This document shows positions 16,762 through 25,819 of a stretch of DNA of 64,000 bases, in pieces; the first letter of the stretch is position 1, and each line of letters starts with the position of its first letter. The notes beneath the pieces are model-generated. The model was not told the origin of the DNA and did no database searches. It saw nothing but the letters and a program-made list of their open reading frames with translations. The stretch is taken from the NCBI RefSeq assembly GCF_900106745.1, contig NZ_FNNV01000016.1, positions 1 through 64,000 on the forward strand. The letters run 5' to 3'. The stretch comes from Paenibacillus sp. CF384. GTDB lineage: Bacteria > Bacillota > Bacilli > Paenibacillales > Paenibacillaceae. A program made the translations under genes and the position numbers.

Positions 16762-18765
16762 ATGAAACCAACTCAAACGACCAAGAAACTGAGCGCCCTC
16801 CTATTATGCGCCGTTCTATTGACGGCATGCAGCGATAACGCTGCTTTGAATGAATCTGCGTCGACGGGGACGAATGCGACGACTGCAGATGCTGATGCTG
16901 TCTCGCAAGCTGAGGCTGCTACGCTGGCCAGCTTGAAACTGGATGGTGATATCGAGTACGACACGGACGACGCTTATGAGGAATGGTCGGAGACAGATGC
17001 TACCCTTATTAAACTAAATGGTGCCAGTGCGACGATTGAAGGAGAAGGCGCGGAGGCGAAAGAAGGAACCATTACGATTACGAAGGCAGGCACGTACGCG
17101 GTAAGCGGAAAGCTGGATGATGGGCGTATTGTCGTCCATGTAGCGGATAAAGGTACCGTGCGTCTTATCTTGAACGGGGCCGAGATCCATAACGCATCGA
17201 GCTCCGCGATTTACGTCGAGGAAGCGGGTAAGACGATTCTATCTCTGGCAGAAGGGACGGATAACCGGGTCGAGGATGGCGCGAAATATGTCTTCCCGGA
17301 TGGTTCGGAGGAGGACGCGGAGCCCAATGCGGCGATCTTCAGCAAAGACGACCTTACGATTAATGGCAGTGGCAAGCTTGTGGTGGAAGGTCACTATAAT
17401 AACGGAATTACGAGTAAGGATAAGCTGAAAATAACAGGCGGCACGCTTGCGATCCATGCCGCCGACGATGCCGTGATGGGCCGTGATTTGGTTGCGGTTG
17501 AGGCCGGTAATCTGACGATCGAAGCCGGTGGCCATGGCATCAAAACGACGAAAGATACGGAAGGCGAAGAAGGCGTCATCGCCATCGAAGGCGGAAGCTT
17601 CGACATTACTTCCGGTGAAGATGCTTTGCACAGCAGCGGCGGCCTATTAATCGGAGGCGGCGAGCTCCATATCAATGCCGGAGATGATGGGGTGCATGCG
17701 GAGCTTGCGCTTGCCGTGACGGGCGGCACGGTCGAAGTCGCGAAGAGCAATGAAGGGCTCGAGGCTCCGAGCATTCTGATCGCCGGCGGTACGACTACGG
17801 TGGAGTCGAGCGATGACGGCGTGAATGCCGCTTCGGGCGACAGCGAGACGGCTGACGGTGGACAAGGAGGACGCGGTCCCGGTGGTGGTGGAGGCACTCC
17901 GCCGGATATGCTGGATGGCGGGAAGGCACCTGCAGCTGCGGGCGAAGGCGGTCAAGCAGTAGACGGAGCTAGCCCTGGAACTGGCGATGGAAGCAGCGGA
18001 GGCGGAGGCACTCCGCCGGAAGGCGCGCCGTCGTTCGAAACTTCTCCGGATGGCATGCCACCGGACGGTGCATTTGGGGGCATGCGGCCGGGCGGAGCAG
18101 CGGGGAACAACACGCTCACGATCAGTGGTGGCCAGCTCACTGTGAACGCGGCAGGTGACGGTCTGGATGCGAACGGCTCCATCTTCATGAGCGGCGGCAC
18201 CGTCATCGTTAATGGACCGACCGAGAATGGCAACGGCTCCTTGGACTATGATGGCAGCTTCGAGTTGACCAGTGGTTTCCTTGTTGCCGCGGGCAGCTCC
18301 GGTATGGCACAAGCCATATCGGATCAATCGACGCAGGCCGGGATCTTGATGACATATCCGCAAACGCAAGAAGCGGGAACATTGATTCGAGTGGAAGACG
18401 GAGCAGGCGATGATGTGCTGACTTTTGCTCCGCTGAAGGACTACCAAGCTGTGTTCGTCAGCTCACCGGATTTGAAAGTGAACACGTCTTATGTACTTTA
18501 TTCCGGAGGAACATCGACCGGCAGCCAGAAGAGCGGGCTATATGACGGAGGCGACTATCAGGGAGGAACGAAGCTCATCGACTTTAAAACGTCGACTATC
18601 GTGACCTGGTTGAACGAATCAGGCGTAACCGAAGCTCGCAGTGGAATGGGTGGTCCAGGCGGTGGCGGTGGCGGTTTCCCAGGCCGCAGAGGAGGCGGGG
18701 ATGGCGGACAAGGCGGCCGGAAGATGACTGAAGGCGCGGCAGGAACGGAGAATCAAGAATCGTAG
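16762..18765 (+). CDS. Cthe_2159-like carbohydrate-binding lipoprotein
   Basis: A 667-residue exported lipoprotein: signal with lipobox LLTAC (Cys near residue 23), a Ser/Thr/Ala linker, then two stretches of right-handed beta-helix with repeating units such as GNLTIEAGGHGIKT, GGSFDITSGEDALHSSGG and GGELHINAGDDGVHAE (about residues 70-360 and 450-610). A Gly/Pro-rich linker of about 80 residues separates them and a Gly-rich tail ends the protein. The family founder from Clostridium thermocellum binds acidic and cellulosic polysaccharides. Third gene of the VTC operon, 25 bases after DUF4956. It probably sits on the cell surface and binds or organises an exopolysaccharide. Confidence 0.88.
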   Translation: MKPTQTTKKLSALLLCAVLLTACSDNAALNESASTGTNATTADADAVSQAEAATLASLKLDGDIEYDTDDAYEEWSETDATLIKLNGASATIEGEGAEAKEGTITITKAGTYAVSGKLDDGRIVVHVADKGTVRLILNGAEIHNASSSAIYVEEAGKTILSLAEGTDNRVEDGAKYVFPDGSEEDAEPNAAIFSKDDLTINGSGKLVVEGHYNNGITSKDKLKITGGTLAIHAADDAVMGRDLVAVEAGNLTIEAGGHGIKTTKDTEGEEGVIAIEGGSFDITSGEDALHSSGGLLIGGGELHINAGDDGVHAELALAVTGGTVEVAKSNEGLEAPSILIAGGTTTVESSDDGVNAASGDSETADGGQGGRGPGGGGGTPPDMLDGGKAPAAAGEGGQAVDGASPGTGDGSSGGGGTPPEGAPSFETSPDGMPPDGAFGGMRPGGAAGNNTLTISGGQLTVNAAGDGLDANGSIFMSGGTVIVNGPTENGNGSLDYDGSFELTSGFLVAAGSSGMAQAISDQSTQAGILMTYPQTQEAGTLIRVEDGAGDDVLTFAPLKDYQAVFVSSPDLKVNTSYVLYSGGTSTGSQKSGLYDGGDYQGGTKLIDFKTSTIVTWLNESGVTEARSGMGGPGGGGGGFPGRRGGGDGGQGGRKMTEGAAGTENQES

Positions 18766-18833
18766 GTTGAGTATGAATGATGCAGTGGTTATGGGGACCC
18801 ATGAAGCTTCGGGGCTGCCAACTAGCCATTCGC

Positions 18834-18866
18834 ACAAAAAAGAACCGCACACAGCTGCGGTTCTTC
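18834..18866 (-). terminator. Terminator between convergent genes
   Basis: AGAACCGCA and TGCGGTTCT form a 9-bp stem with a 6-base loop. The A run on its left gives a T run for minus-strand transcripts from the acetyltransferase gene; TTCTTCT on the right may serve the plus strand. Confidence 0.75.
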
Positions 18867-18898
18867 TACATATATAGCACATAAGCGAGGCAGCTCAG

Positions 18899-19447
18899 CT
18901 AGTCATGCTCGGATAGGATCGCGAATATTTGGTGGTCTTCCCATTGACCATTGATCTTTACGCCGCGCCGCTCAATACCTTCCTTTTGAAAGCCTGCCTT
19001 TTCTAAGACGCGCATTGAACCTGTATTACTCGGCATTACGCCTGCATCAATGCGATGTAAGTGAAGTTCATGAAACGCAAATGCGACGGTTAACGAGACG
19101 GCCTCCGTCATAAGTCCTTTGCCGTTATAGAGCCCGTCCAATTGATAACCAATCATGCCCCGCTCAAGCGGACCGCGATAGATTTGGTTAAGGGATATGC
19201 TGCCGATCAGGATGTCGGATTCCTTGAGGAAGATTCCGAAGTTATATTTCTTATCTTCTTCGCGCTGCTTGATCGAATCGGTAATTGACTGGCGTTTCGA
19301 TTCGAGCGTGTAGAAATCATCGGCGAAGATGGGGGAATACTTCTGAAATAATTCGCGGTTTCTCACTTGCATATCCAGTAATGCTTCTGCATCCTCAATC
19401 TCTAAGAAACGAATATATACGCGGTCACCTATAAGAGTCATCGTCAT
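18899..19447 (-). CDS. GNAT family N-acetyltransferase (RimJ/RimL type)
   Basis: A 182-residue acetyltransferase of the GNAT_3 type that includes the ribosomal-protein acetylases RimJ and RimL. The start segment TLIGDRVYIRFLEIEDAEALL, the acetyl-CoA-binding region GLMTEAVSLTVAFAFHELHLHRIDAGVMPSN and SMRVLEKAGFQKEGIERRGVKING are typical. The ATG at 19447 is chosen because AGGAGG lies upstream; the ORF extends 16 codons further without a site. The substrate cannot be told. It lies immediately beside the left end of the integrated element. Confidence 0.9.
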   Translation of the reverse strand: MTMTLIGDRVYIRFLEIEDAEALLDMQVRNRELFQKYSPIFADDFYTLESKRQSITDSIKQREEDKKYNFGIFLKESDILIGSISLNQIYRGPLERGMIGYQLDGLYNGKGLMTEAVSLTVAFAFHELHLHRIDAGVMPSNTGSMRVLEKAGFQKEGIERRGVKINGQWEDHQIFAILSEHD

Positions 19448-19518
19448 GTGCCTCCTGATTCTGTCTGCCCATTCATCGCCCGAAGCGATATGCATGTCAG
19501 GAATGTTCGGATATAAAA

Positions 19519-19545
19519 CAAAAAACCTTGCATAACAAGGTTTTA
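19519..19545 (-). terminator. Terminator, left of the tRNA-Arg element
   Basis: AAAACCTTG and CAAGGTTTT form a 9-bp stem around CATAA. It lies 3' of the truncated tRNA-Arg copy and is probably the original terminator of the chromosomal tRNA. Confidence 0.75.
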
Positions 19546-19552
19546 ATTAGCA

Positions 19553-19604
19553 AAATGGCGCGCCCGATATGATTCGAACGTACGACCTGCAGTTTAGGAA
19601 ACTG
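19553..19604 (-). repeat. Attachment-site repeat (partial tRNA-Arg copy)
   Basis: 52 bp identical to 22163-22214 except one base (T at 19570 for C at 22180). It covers the tRNA-Arg 3' end through the anticodon stem; the 5' half is missing. This is the distal attachment site of the element. Confidence 0.88.
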
Positions 19605-19699
19605 CCCCCCCATATAGTTTGCGATATCTCTACGAAGCTTTTTCGAAAGGTTCCTTGAGCAGGGTTCATCCTTGGTTAGTCATTCGTAGACTGAAAAGG

Positions 19700-19999
19700 C
19701 TAACTGTCCTTGCTTTTTAAATACTTTTTCATTGTGAAGCAAATTAAACTTATCATAAGTGATACCTTTAGTAAAATTGAAGCTTGCTCATGAGTAATAT
19801 GGAAAAAGATCATGAAAGTAACAGTATCAGCTCCACTATCATATTGAGAATAATAATACACTGCGAGAATAGATACATAAATCATTAATTGCGAGATTAC
19901 TGATAATAATGCAGTTAATGATTTCTCGCTATTAAATGTTACTCCTAATAGAATTGTTATGCAAACCAAGGTAATCAATCCGATTATTAAAGCCATCAA
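19700..19999 (-). CDS. Small membrane protein, 99 aa
   Basis: Not recognised. About 98 residues with three predicted membrane helices (residues about 4-21, 30-48 and 75-92) and a basic tail KKYLKSKDS. A GAAGGAG site precedes a TTG at 19999 and the ATG at 19996; either may be the start. It lies inside the tRNA-Arg element downstream of the exported 417-aa protein gene and on the same strand, about 110 bases away, so it may be co-transcribed cargo. An immunity or holin-like role cannot be shown. Confidence 0.6.
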   Translation of the reverse strand: MMALIIGLITLVCITILLGVTFNSEKSLTALLSVISQLMIYVSILAVYYYSQYDSGADTVTFMIFFHITHEQASILLKVSLMISLICFTMKKYLKSKDS

Positions 20000-20108
20000 A
20001 CTTGTCAGCTCCTTCTAAGGTAAGTATATATAGACAAAAAATAAATCACAACAAATGTTATGATTTATTTTTTAACCTATTAGTTAAACTATTTTGTACA
20101 GGAAGAGC

Positions 20109-21362
20109 CTATGGATTTGACACGTAGGAGAAAGACATATTGTGGCTATTATTTCCTCCTGCAGTATAATCATGTCCATTTGACATGTTGTATGTCCACT
20201 TCAACGATAATAACTTCGTTGCAGCAGCGCCGGTGAAATGTCCTACGGTAATAACTTGATCAAAGGTGTGCCCAACGTTTGAAAAATAATTCCCTTGTTT
20301 GAGTGTGGATAAGATATTCTTGCAAACACTCGTGCTCGTGTTGTCAAAGTTCCTCAGAGATGTTGCATCAGATGATGTAGTACCACCTGGTGTAAAACCA
20401 AACGAAACTGGAGTGCCAGGTAGACTCCAAGACCAGTCTAGTTTAAACTTACCAGAGGTTGATGTTTGAGTAGAAGAATCCCATTGAATTGTTCTTACCG
20501 CATCCCCTGGATCTGTGTGTGTTTCAAAAACTGTCGGAGCATAATATCCAAGCTCCCAATCACTATTATTTGAGTTCATACTCGGTAATGTAGGACAGTA
20601 TGTACGCTCTGAAAGTACGTATAATTTTGTATTGAATGTACCGCTATTAATAATTGATTGTGGACCCTCAACATAGGATCTAATAACCATTTCTTCGTAA
20701 ATTGTTTGTCCAGCAGCAGCGTAAGAAACGGTATATGTTTTGTCAGAATGGCCAGTTACTATAGATCGTGGTTGAATACTATTTACCATCTCTGGAGCGA
20801 GTATTTTTGAATACCAAAACACGTCTTCGTGATCTGCTTCCGGCAAGGAATTAACATTCTGAAATACAGTATTTTCATTAATAATATCTTTAAAATCTGT
20901 AGTTTCAATAATTGTAAAATTACGAGTGTCTTTTTCCATTAAGTATACTTTAAGTACTTCGTCAGATGCATTAAATGAATGATTGAAGGTGAGGGATGAT
21001 TGAGGTTTTTTATCAATTCCCAAAAATACAACTTCATAGTTGCCAGCTTTGTCCTCTGCATCCCCTACTACCATTTCATTCGTATAATCAGGTTTCTTAA
21101 GGGTAGCATAGATATCAATAGGTTTATTTGTATTGGATAAATAACCTTTAAGTTCAATTGTTGATGAAGTAACGTCAGCATCTTGAACAATTAGACCTGT
21201 TTTTTCTTGCAAAGTAACGTCATTGTAGTTATCACCCCGTGGATTGAGGTTGAGAACTGTAGTACCACCTAGATCCTTATTTTCTACCGACTGAGCTTGA
21301 ACCGTTGGTACTGCTGTGAGCAATAAACCGATAATTCCTGATGCCAACAATGCTTTTTTCAT
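20109..21362 (-). CDS. Exported protein of unknown function, 417 aa
   Basis: Not recognised. A clear signal peptide (MKKALLASGIIGLLLTAVPTVQA, cleavage after AQA or VQA) starts a 417-residue, mostly beta, Thr/Ser/Asn-rich secreted protein without a cell-wall anchor. The middle has a segment STIELKGYLSNTNKPIDIYA that looks Ig-like. Four Cys-poor domains can be guessed but not assigned. GAGGAG precedes the ATG and a TTGTAA-17-TACTAT promoter lies upstream. It is the main cargo gene of the tRNA-Arg element and AT-richer than the chromosome around it. Confidence 0.75.
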   Translation of the reverse strand: MKKALLASGIIGLLLTAVPTVQAQSVENKDLGGTTVLNLNPRGDNYNDVTLQEKTGLIVQDADVTSSTIELKGYLSNTNKPIDIYATLKKPDYTNEMVVGDAEDKAGNYEVVFLGIDKKPQSSLTFNHSFNASDEVLKVYLMEKDTRNFTIIETTDFKDIINENTVFQNVNSLPEADHEDVFWYSKILAPEMVNSIQPRSIVTGHSDKTYTVSYAAAGQTIYEEMVIRSYVEGPQSIINSGTFNTKLYVLSERTYCPTLPSMNSNNSDWELGYYAPTVFETHTDPGDAVRTIQWDSSTQTSTSGKFKLDWSWSLPGTPVSFGFTPGGTTSSDATSLRNFDNTSTSVCKNILSTLKQGNYFSNVGHTFDQVITVGHFTGAAATKLLSLKWTYNMSNGHDYTAGGNNSHNMSFSYVSNP

Positions 21363-21423
21363 CTGAGTATCTCCTCGTTAGTTAGAATTGGAATCACCGT
21401 TACAGTTATTCCATGCATTTCCT

Positions 21424-21452
21424 ATAGTAGGAGGGTGGTCAGGAATTTACAA
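21424..21452 (-). promoter_or_regulatory. Promoter of the exported element protein
   Basis: On the minus strand TTGTAA (21447-21452), a 17-bp spacer and TACTAT (21424-21429). The -10 lies about 60 bases before the ATG. Confidence 0.55.
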
Positions 21453-21558
21453 GCTACCTTAACTAATTTTTAGAGTAAAAAACAAATATCGACATCATTC
21501 GACGGAGTATTAGTTCAAAAGTTTCTATTATATTACAATAAAAATAGTGATATTAAAT

Positions 21559-21616
21559 AATAATAGGAGACAATTAGAAAACAGTGATAAGTGTTTTCTA
21601 ATTGTCTCCTATTATT
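21559..21616. terminator. Long perfect inverted repeat, probable bidirectional terminator
   Basis: Perfect 25-bp arms (21559-21583 and 21592-21616) around an 8-base loop, between the integrase remnant and the exported protein gene. The arms contain AGGAGACAATTAG. No long T run follows, so another role such as an element-borne recognition site is possible. Confidence 0.55.
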
Positions 21617-21690
21617 GAGCTGTTACTCTTGATATAAATAAAAGTGGAATAGTGATCTTGAGCTGATATTAATCGAATATGTTCTTGTCA

Positions 21691-21995
21691 TTAGACACTA
21701 AATGCTGGTGCATACTTATCGAGAGCACTTGAGGATCGCTTATTCATTTTTTCTGATTCTTCCATGTACATATTAGAAGTCGTCTCTTCACGTGTATGTC
21801 GCAGAACTTCCTGAATAGATTTTGTATCTGCACCGCTTTCCCCAAGCAGCTTAGCCGTGGTATGCCGGAGATCGTGTAGACGGATAGGTGGAGAGTCCAT
21901 TTAGCGCTTTTCATTAGCCTTCGGAAGTACCTTGTAGCAGCATCTGGGTACAACATTACCCCTACGGAGGTTTCATTTCTCTCACCTGGCGGCTC
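21691..21995 (-). pseudogene. Tyrosine-type integrase, frameshifted C-terminal fragment
   Basis: The minus strand encodes PDAATRYFRRLMKSAKW in one frame (to about 21900) and then, in another frame, PPIRLHDLRHTTAKLLGES, VLRHTREETTSNMYMEES and a short tail. Joined, this is the end of a phage-type integrase: the catalytic HxLR and H residues and the nucleophile Tyr in NMYME are present. The N-terminal half with the first catalytic Arg is gone. The fragment points to integration at the adjacent tRNA-Arg, and the frameshift makes it inactive. Confidence 0.88.
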
Positions 21996-22129
21996 GGCTA
22001 TTTATACCATAGAAATTGAGCAGAAAAAGAGTTATGTATTAGGTGAATATTTGACTGAAAAATAACACTTCGCCCCCAATTCGCCCCCAAAATGTTAATT
22101 GAGCCAAAATACGAATAAGTAGAAATAAA

Positions 22130-22156
22130 AAAACCCTTGATAATCAAGGGTTTTAT
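22130..22156 (-). terminator. Terminator of tRNA-Arg
   Basis: AAAACCCTTG and CAAGGGTTTT form a 10-bp stem around ATAAT, on the 3' side of the minus-strand tRNA; an A run on the left gives the T tail. Confidence 0.8.
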
Positions 22157-22162
22157 CGTTTT

Positions 22163-22214
22163 AAATGGCGCGCCCGATACGATTCGAACGTACGACCTGC
22201 AGTTTAGGAAACTG
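22163..22214 (-). repeat. Attachment-site repeat within intact tRNA-Arg
   Basis: 52-bp partner of 19553-19604, 51 of 52 positions equal. It includes the 3' end of the intact tRNA, as expected when the element supplies the missing tRNA end on integration. Confidence 0.88.
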
Positions 22215-22242
22215 TCGCTCTATCCTGCTGAGCTACGGGCGC
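22166..22242 (-). tRNA. tRNA-Arg(CCU)
   Basis: A 77-base tRNA on the minus strand: acceptor stem GCGCCCG/CGGGCGC, D-arm AGCTCAGCAGG, anticodon loop TTCCTAA with anticodon CCT, T-loop GTTCGAATC, encoded CCA. It is the integration target of the element to its left. Confidence 0.96.
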
Positions 22243-22359
22243 GCGGCAAGGATAATAATAGCATGAATGCCAAATGTGGTGCAAGCAAGTCTATTAGTCC
22301 TAACGAGGCTGTAAAACAGTGAGAAAATAGTCCTGATTACAGGATTTACTGATGAATAC

Positions 22360-22436
22360 TGTCGAAACTTTGCCCCATTATGGGGGGAGATTGTCGACAA
22401 GATTTTACAAAATTAATAGCTTGCACCATATATAAT
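22360..22436 (+). promoter_or_regulatory. Candidate Spo0A boxes and promoter of the Spo0E-like gene
   Basis: TGTCGAA at 22360-22366 is an exact core of the Spo0A box (TGNCGAA); TGTCGAC at 22392-22398 inside the palindrome TTGTCGACAA is one base off. TATAAT at 22431-22436 is a good -10 with no clear -35, as is common where an activator acts. Pattern match only. Confidence 0.4.
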
Positions 22437-22477
22437 GAATGTAGTTACTGACTGTAACTAAGTAGAAGAGATAGGAG

Positions 22478-23159
<682 letters not shown>

Positions 23160-23215
23160 TTATGCCTCCGGTCCTGTTCTATATAATGAGTTATACCCAT
23201 TCGACGTCAATCGAC

Positions 23216-23350
23216 TGTCGAATTGTGCCGCGAACAAATATTCGTTGTTAACAGGTTGTGCATAGAATTGTGGATAACTCGTGATTATTCACAGATCTGT
23301 ACACAAATTATTCACTTGGCCTGTGAGTATGGGGAAAAACTTGTGTATAA
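23216..23350 (+). promoter_or_regulatory. Cluster of DnaA-box-like sites with a Spo0A-box-like site
   Basis: DnaA boxes (TTATCCACA or its complement TGTGGATAA): an exact match at 23269-23277, one-mismatch copies TTATTCACA at 23285-23293 and TGTGTATAA at 23342-23350, two-mismatch copies at 23257-23265 and 23308-23316. TGTCGAA (Spo0A core) is at 23216-23222, part of an inverted repeat ATTCGAC/GTCGAAT with 23199-23205. The gap between tadA and the kinase gene (334 bases) holds no gene. A -10-like TATGAT for the kinase is at 23453-23458. Confidence 0.45.
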
Positions 23351-23490
23351 CTATCGGTGCTACCAACATATCGCACAACCGATTCGACTTCTTTTGCACG
23401 GTGACAAGAGGAAATGATGCGCGAGATTGCTTTCATTTTATGCCAATTATGGTATGATCCAAGTAGCTGTCAACAGGCTGGTGTCAAAGG

Positions 23491-25758
23491 ATGTGTCGTA
23501 TATTGTCGGTTAAAACTAAACTATCTGTCATGATTTCCTTGATTGTCTTTGTGCTGCTCGTTCTTAATGTGATTCTGAACGAATATTCGACGCGGGTCAA
23601 TCTAAGGGACGACATTCAGCTCAAAATGATGTCGATTAGTCAGCAGGTTGCGGCAAACGTCATTCAAAATACGAGAGAAATCGAATTCGTTCAAACCGTC
23701 TTGTCCGATAAGATGAAGTTGGCTTCGTTCTCTGCGGCGAGCCAGCTGCCTTATCATGCCGATGAGGTCACTTATCAGCAGCTGAGACAGGTTGCAGATA
23801 ATGTCGGCGTTTCGAGCATGTCTTTGCTCAAGCAGAAAGGCTCGAAGTATTATGTCGTCCAATCGACTAATCCGCCGGAGATCGGCGATGCCAGTAATGT
23901 CTGGATTGCACATAAATCTCAAACGATTGAGCAGGAGACGCTTAATTATGAGTTTTGGATAGGGCCGGACAAGCTGACGCTGACTGACAATACGGTTCTG
24001 GGTCAAGAGAGCTTCTATACGGACCGCAACTTGGACTACATCATTCGATTTTATATGAAAAGCGATCAATTCACAGACATCCGGAAGATTTCCCATACGA
24101 CTTCATTGTTAGCGGAACTGAAGACGGGTAATCCGACGATACTTGAGATTACAGGGTTTAATCCGGAGCTGTTCGGCGACGAGCCCATTAAAGATATTCC
24201 TTCTATTGTAAGCATGGAGCAGTTGAAGGAGAAACCGGTTTCGTTCGGCAGTTATGAATATGGGCAAATAGAGAAGGATAAGAAGAGTATAAAGGAATCG
24301 TTGCAGGGCAAAATGGTGTTCCGCGAAGAAACGATTCATGATCATACTGTAATAAAGAGCTTTATTGCGCTGAAAGAGCCTGTTCCCTATGTGATTGGCC
24401 TTGTGCTCGACAAAGCGCCGATTATGAAGCTAGCGGATGAACAGCGCAACAATCAGATCTTTATTTCGATCGTGCTGCTTATCGTTGTTGTATTCTGCAG
24501 CTATTGGTTATCGGATATTCTGCTGCGGCCGGTCCGTTCAATACTGTGGAAGGTAAACGAGGTATCCTTCGGGAGATTCGACGATACGATCGAGGTTAAG
24601 CGGAAGGATGAATTGGGGCAGCTGGCGCAGCGCGTGAATGCCATGTCGAAGAACCTCAACATCTATATGACGAAGCTGAAGATGGCGTTCGAAGAGAACC
24701 GGTCCATGAAAGAGTATTTGGAATCATTCATTAATCATACGACAGATGCCATCCATGTCGTGGACTTGGACGGCCGCATTACGCAGGTGAACCGCGCTTT
24801 CGAGCAATTGTTCGGTTATACGACGGAAGAGGCAATTGGGCAGATGCTTCCGCTTGTTCCGGAGCATTTGTACGAAGAAGAGCAGCAGACCATGGAGCTG
24901 CTTAAATCGGGTAAGCCGCTTGCAGCTCGCGAGACATTGCGAGTAACGAAGAGCGGCGATTGGATATCCGTCAGCGCAACGACATCGCCAATCCAAGATA
25001 AGCACGGAGAGCTCCGTGCCATCGCGAGTATAACCCGCGATATGACAAGCCGCAATAAGATGGAGGAACTGCTGCGCAGGTCAGAGAAGCTGACGACAGT
25101 CGGCCAACTGGCAGCCGGTGTAGCCCATGAAATTCGCAATCCGCTAACGACGCTGCGAGGGTTTCTGCAGCTGCAGCTCGAAACCGAGAAGCTCAATACA
25201 CGTCATGTGGATATTATGCTCTCGGAGCTTGATCGTATTAATTTGATTGTCAGCGAGTTTCTCATCCTGGCTAAACCGCAGGCGACGCGCTTTGAGGTGA
25301 AGGATGTTCGGTTTATTCTTGGCGATGTCATTTCACTGCTCGATAGCCAGGCGCATCTGTGCGATATTGAGTTCGAGACGTATTTTGACTTAGAGAATTG
25401 CCGAATCTCGTGCGAAGAGAACCAGTTGAAGCAAGTGTTTATCAATGTGCTCAAAAATGCGATCGAGGCGATGCCGGAAGGCGGGCGGATCACGATTGAA
25501 GCGAGGCGGAATGATCAGCATCATGTCAACGTATCCATAACGGATGAAGGAATCGGCATCCCGGAAGAGCGGATTGCGAAGCTTGGTGACCCGTTCTACA
25601 CCGATAAGGATATGGGCACCGGGCTTGGTATCATGGTCAGCCAGCGCATTATTCAGACGCATCAAGGGATGCTCGAGATCAAGAGCAAAGTGAACGTGGG
25701 TACGACGGTGAACATCCTGCTGCCGCTAAACAAAGACCAGGTGCTTCTAGAAGCTTAA
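23491..25758 (+). CDS. PAS-domain sensor histidine kinase, sporulation-kinase type
   Basis: A 755-residue membrane kinase: first helix at about 10-28, an extracytoplasmic sensor of about 290 residues, second helix near 325-347 (IFISIVLLIVVVFCSYWLSDILL), HAMP, a PAS domain (about 410-520), HisKA with GVAHEIRNPLTTLRGFLQL, then an ATPase domain with NVLKNAIEAM, DEGIGIP and GTGLGIMVSQRII. The HEIRNPL(T)xLxGFLQL form is typical of the B. subtilis phosphorelay kinases KinA-KinE, and no partner regulator is next to it, which also fits a phosphorelay input. ATG at 23491 abuts its ribosome site; a TTG at 23503 is a good alternative start. Confidence 0.9.
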   Translation: MCRILSVKTKLSVMISLIVFVLLVLNVILNEYSTRVNLRDDIQLKMMSISQQVAANVIQNTREIEFVQTVLSDKMKLASFSAASQLPYHADEVTYQQLRQVADNVGVSSMSLLKQKGSKYYVVQSTNPPEIGDASNVWIAHKSQTIEQETLNYEFWIGPDKLTLTDNTVLGQESFYTDRNLDYIIRFYMKSDQFTDIRKISHTTSLLAELKTGNPTILEITGFNPELFGDEPIKDIPSIVSMEQLKEKPVSFGSYEYGQIEKDKKSIKESLQGKMVFREETIHDHTVIKSFIALKEPVPYVIGLVLDKAPIMKLADEQRNNQIFISIVLLIVVVFCSYWLSDILLRPVRSILWKVNEVSFGRFDDTIEVKRKDELGQLAQRVNAMSKNLNIYMTKLKMAFEENRSMKEYLESFINHTTDAIHVVDLDGRITQVNRAFEQLFGYTTEEAIGQMLPLVPEHLYEEEQQTMELLKSGKPLAARETLRVTKSGDWISVSATTSPIQDKHGELRAIASITRDMTSRNKMEELLRRSEKLTTVGQLAAGVAHEIRNPLTTLRGFLQLQLETEKLNTRHVDIMLSELDRINLIVSEFLILAKPQATRFEVKDVRFILGDVISLLDSQAHLCDIEFETYFDLENCRISCEENQLKQVFINVLKNAIEAMPEGGRITIEARRNDQHHVNVSITDEGIGIPEERIAKLGDPFYTDKDMGTGLGIMVSQRIIQTHQGMLEIKSKVNVGTTVNILLPLNKDQVLLEA

Positions 25759-25819
25759 GCAGTCTGGGCAGCTGCATGGCCAACGTTCTATGAACAATAC
25801 ATACAAGAAGGTGATTGGC

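Larger units (their letters stand above)
19553..22214. mobile_element. Decayed integrative element in tRNA-Arg
   Basis: A 2.6-kb segment lies between 52-bp direct repeats that equal the 3' part of tRNA-Arg(CCU). It holds an integrase fragment with a frameshift beside the intact tRNA, one exported protein and one small membrane protein. The content is visibly AT-richer than the flanks. No replication, transfer or packaging gene remains. The layout is that of a tyrosine-recombinase island that kept its tRNA intact on one side. Confidence 0.85.

Noticed and set aside
17870-18110. Gly/Pro-rich stretch in the Cthe_2159-like gene as a frameshift or separate repeat element
   Set aside because: The frame is open throughout and family likeness resumes on both sides, so it is a natural linker.
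22137-22322. Plus-strand frame across tRNA-Arg with APDTIRTYDLQ
   Set aside because: It is the antisense translation of the tRNA gene, another common artefact.
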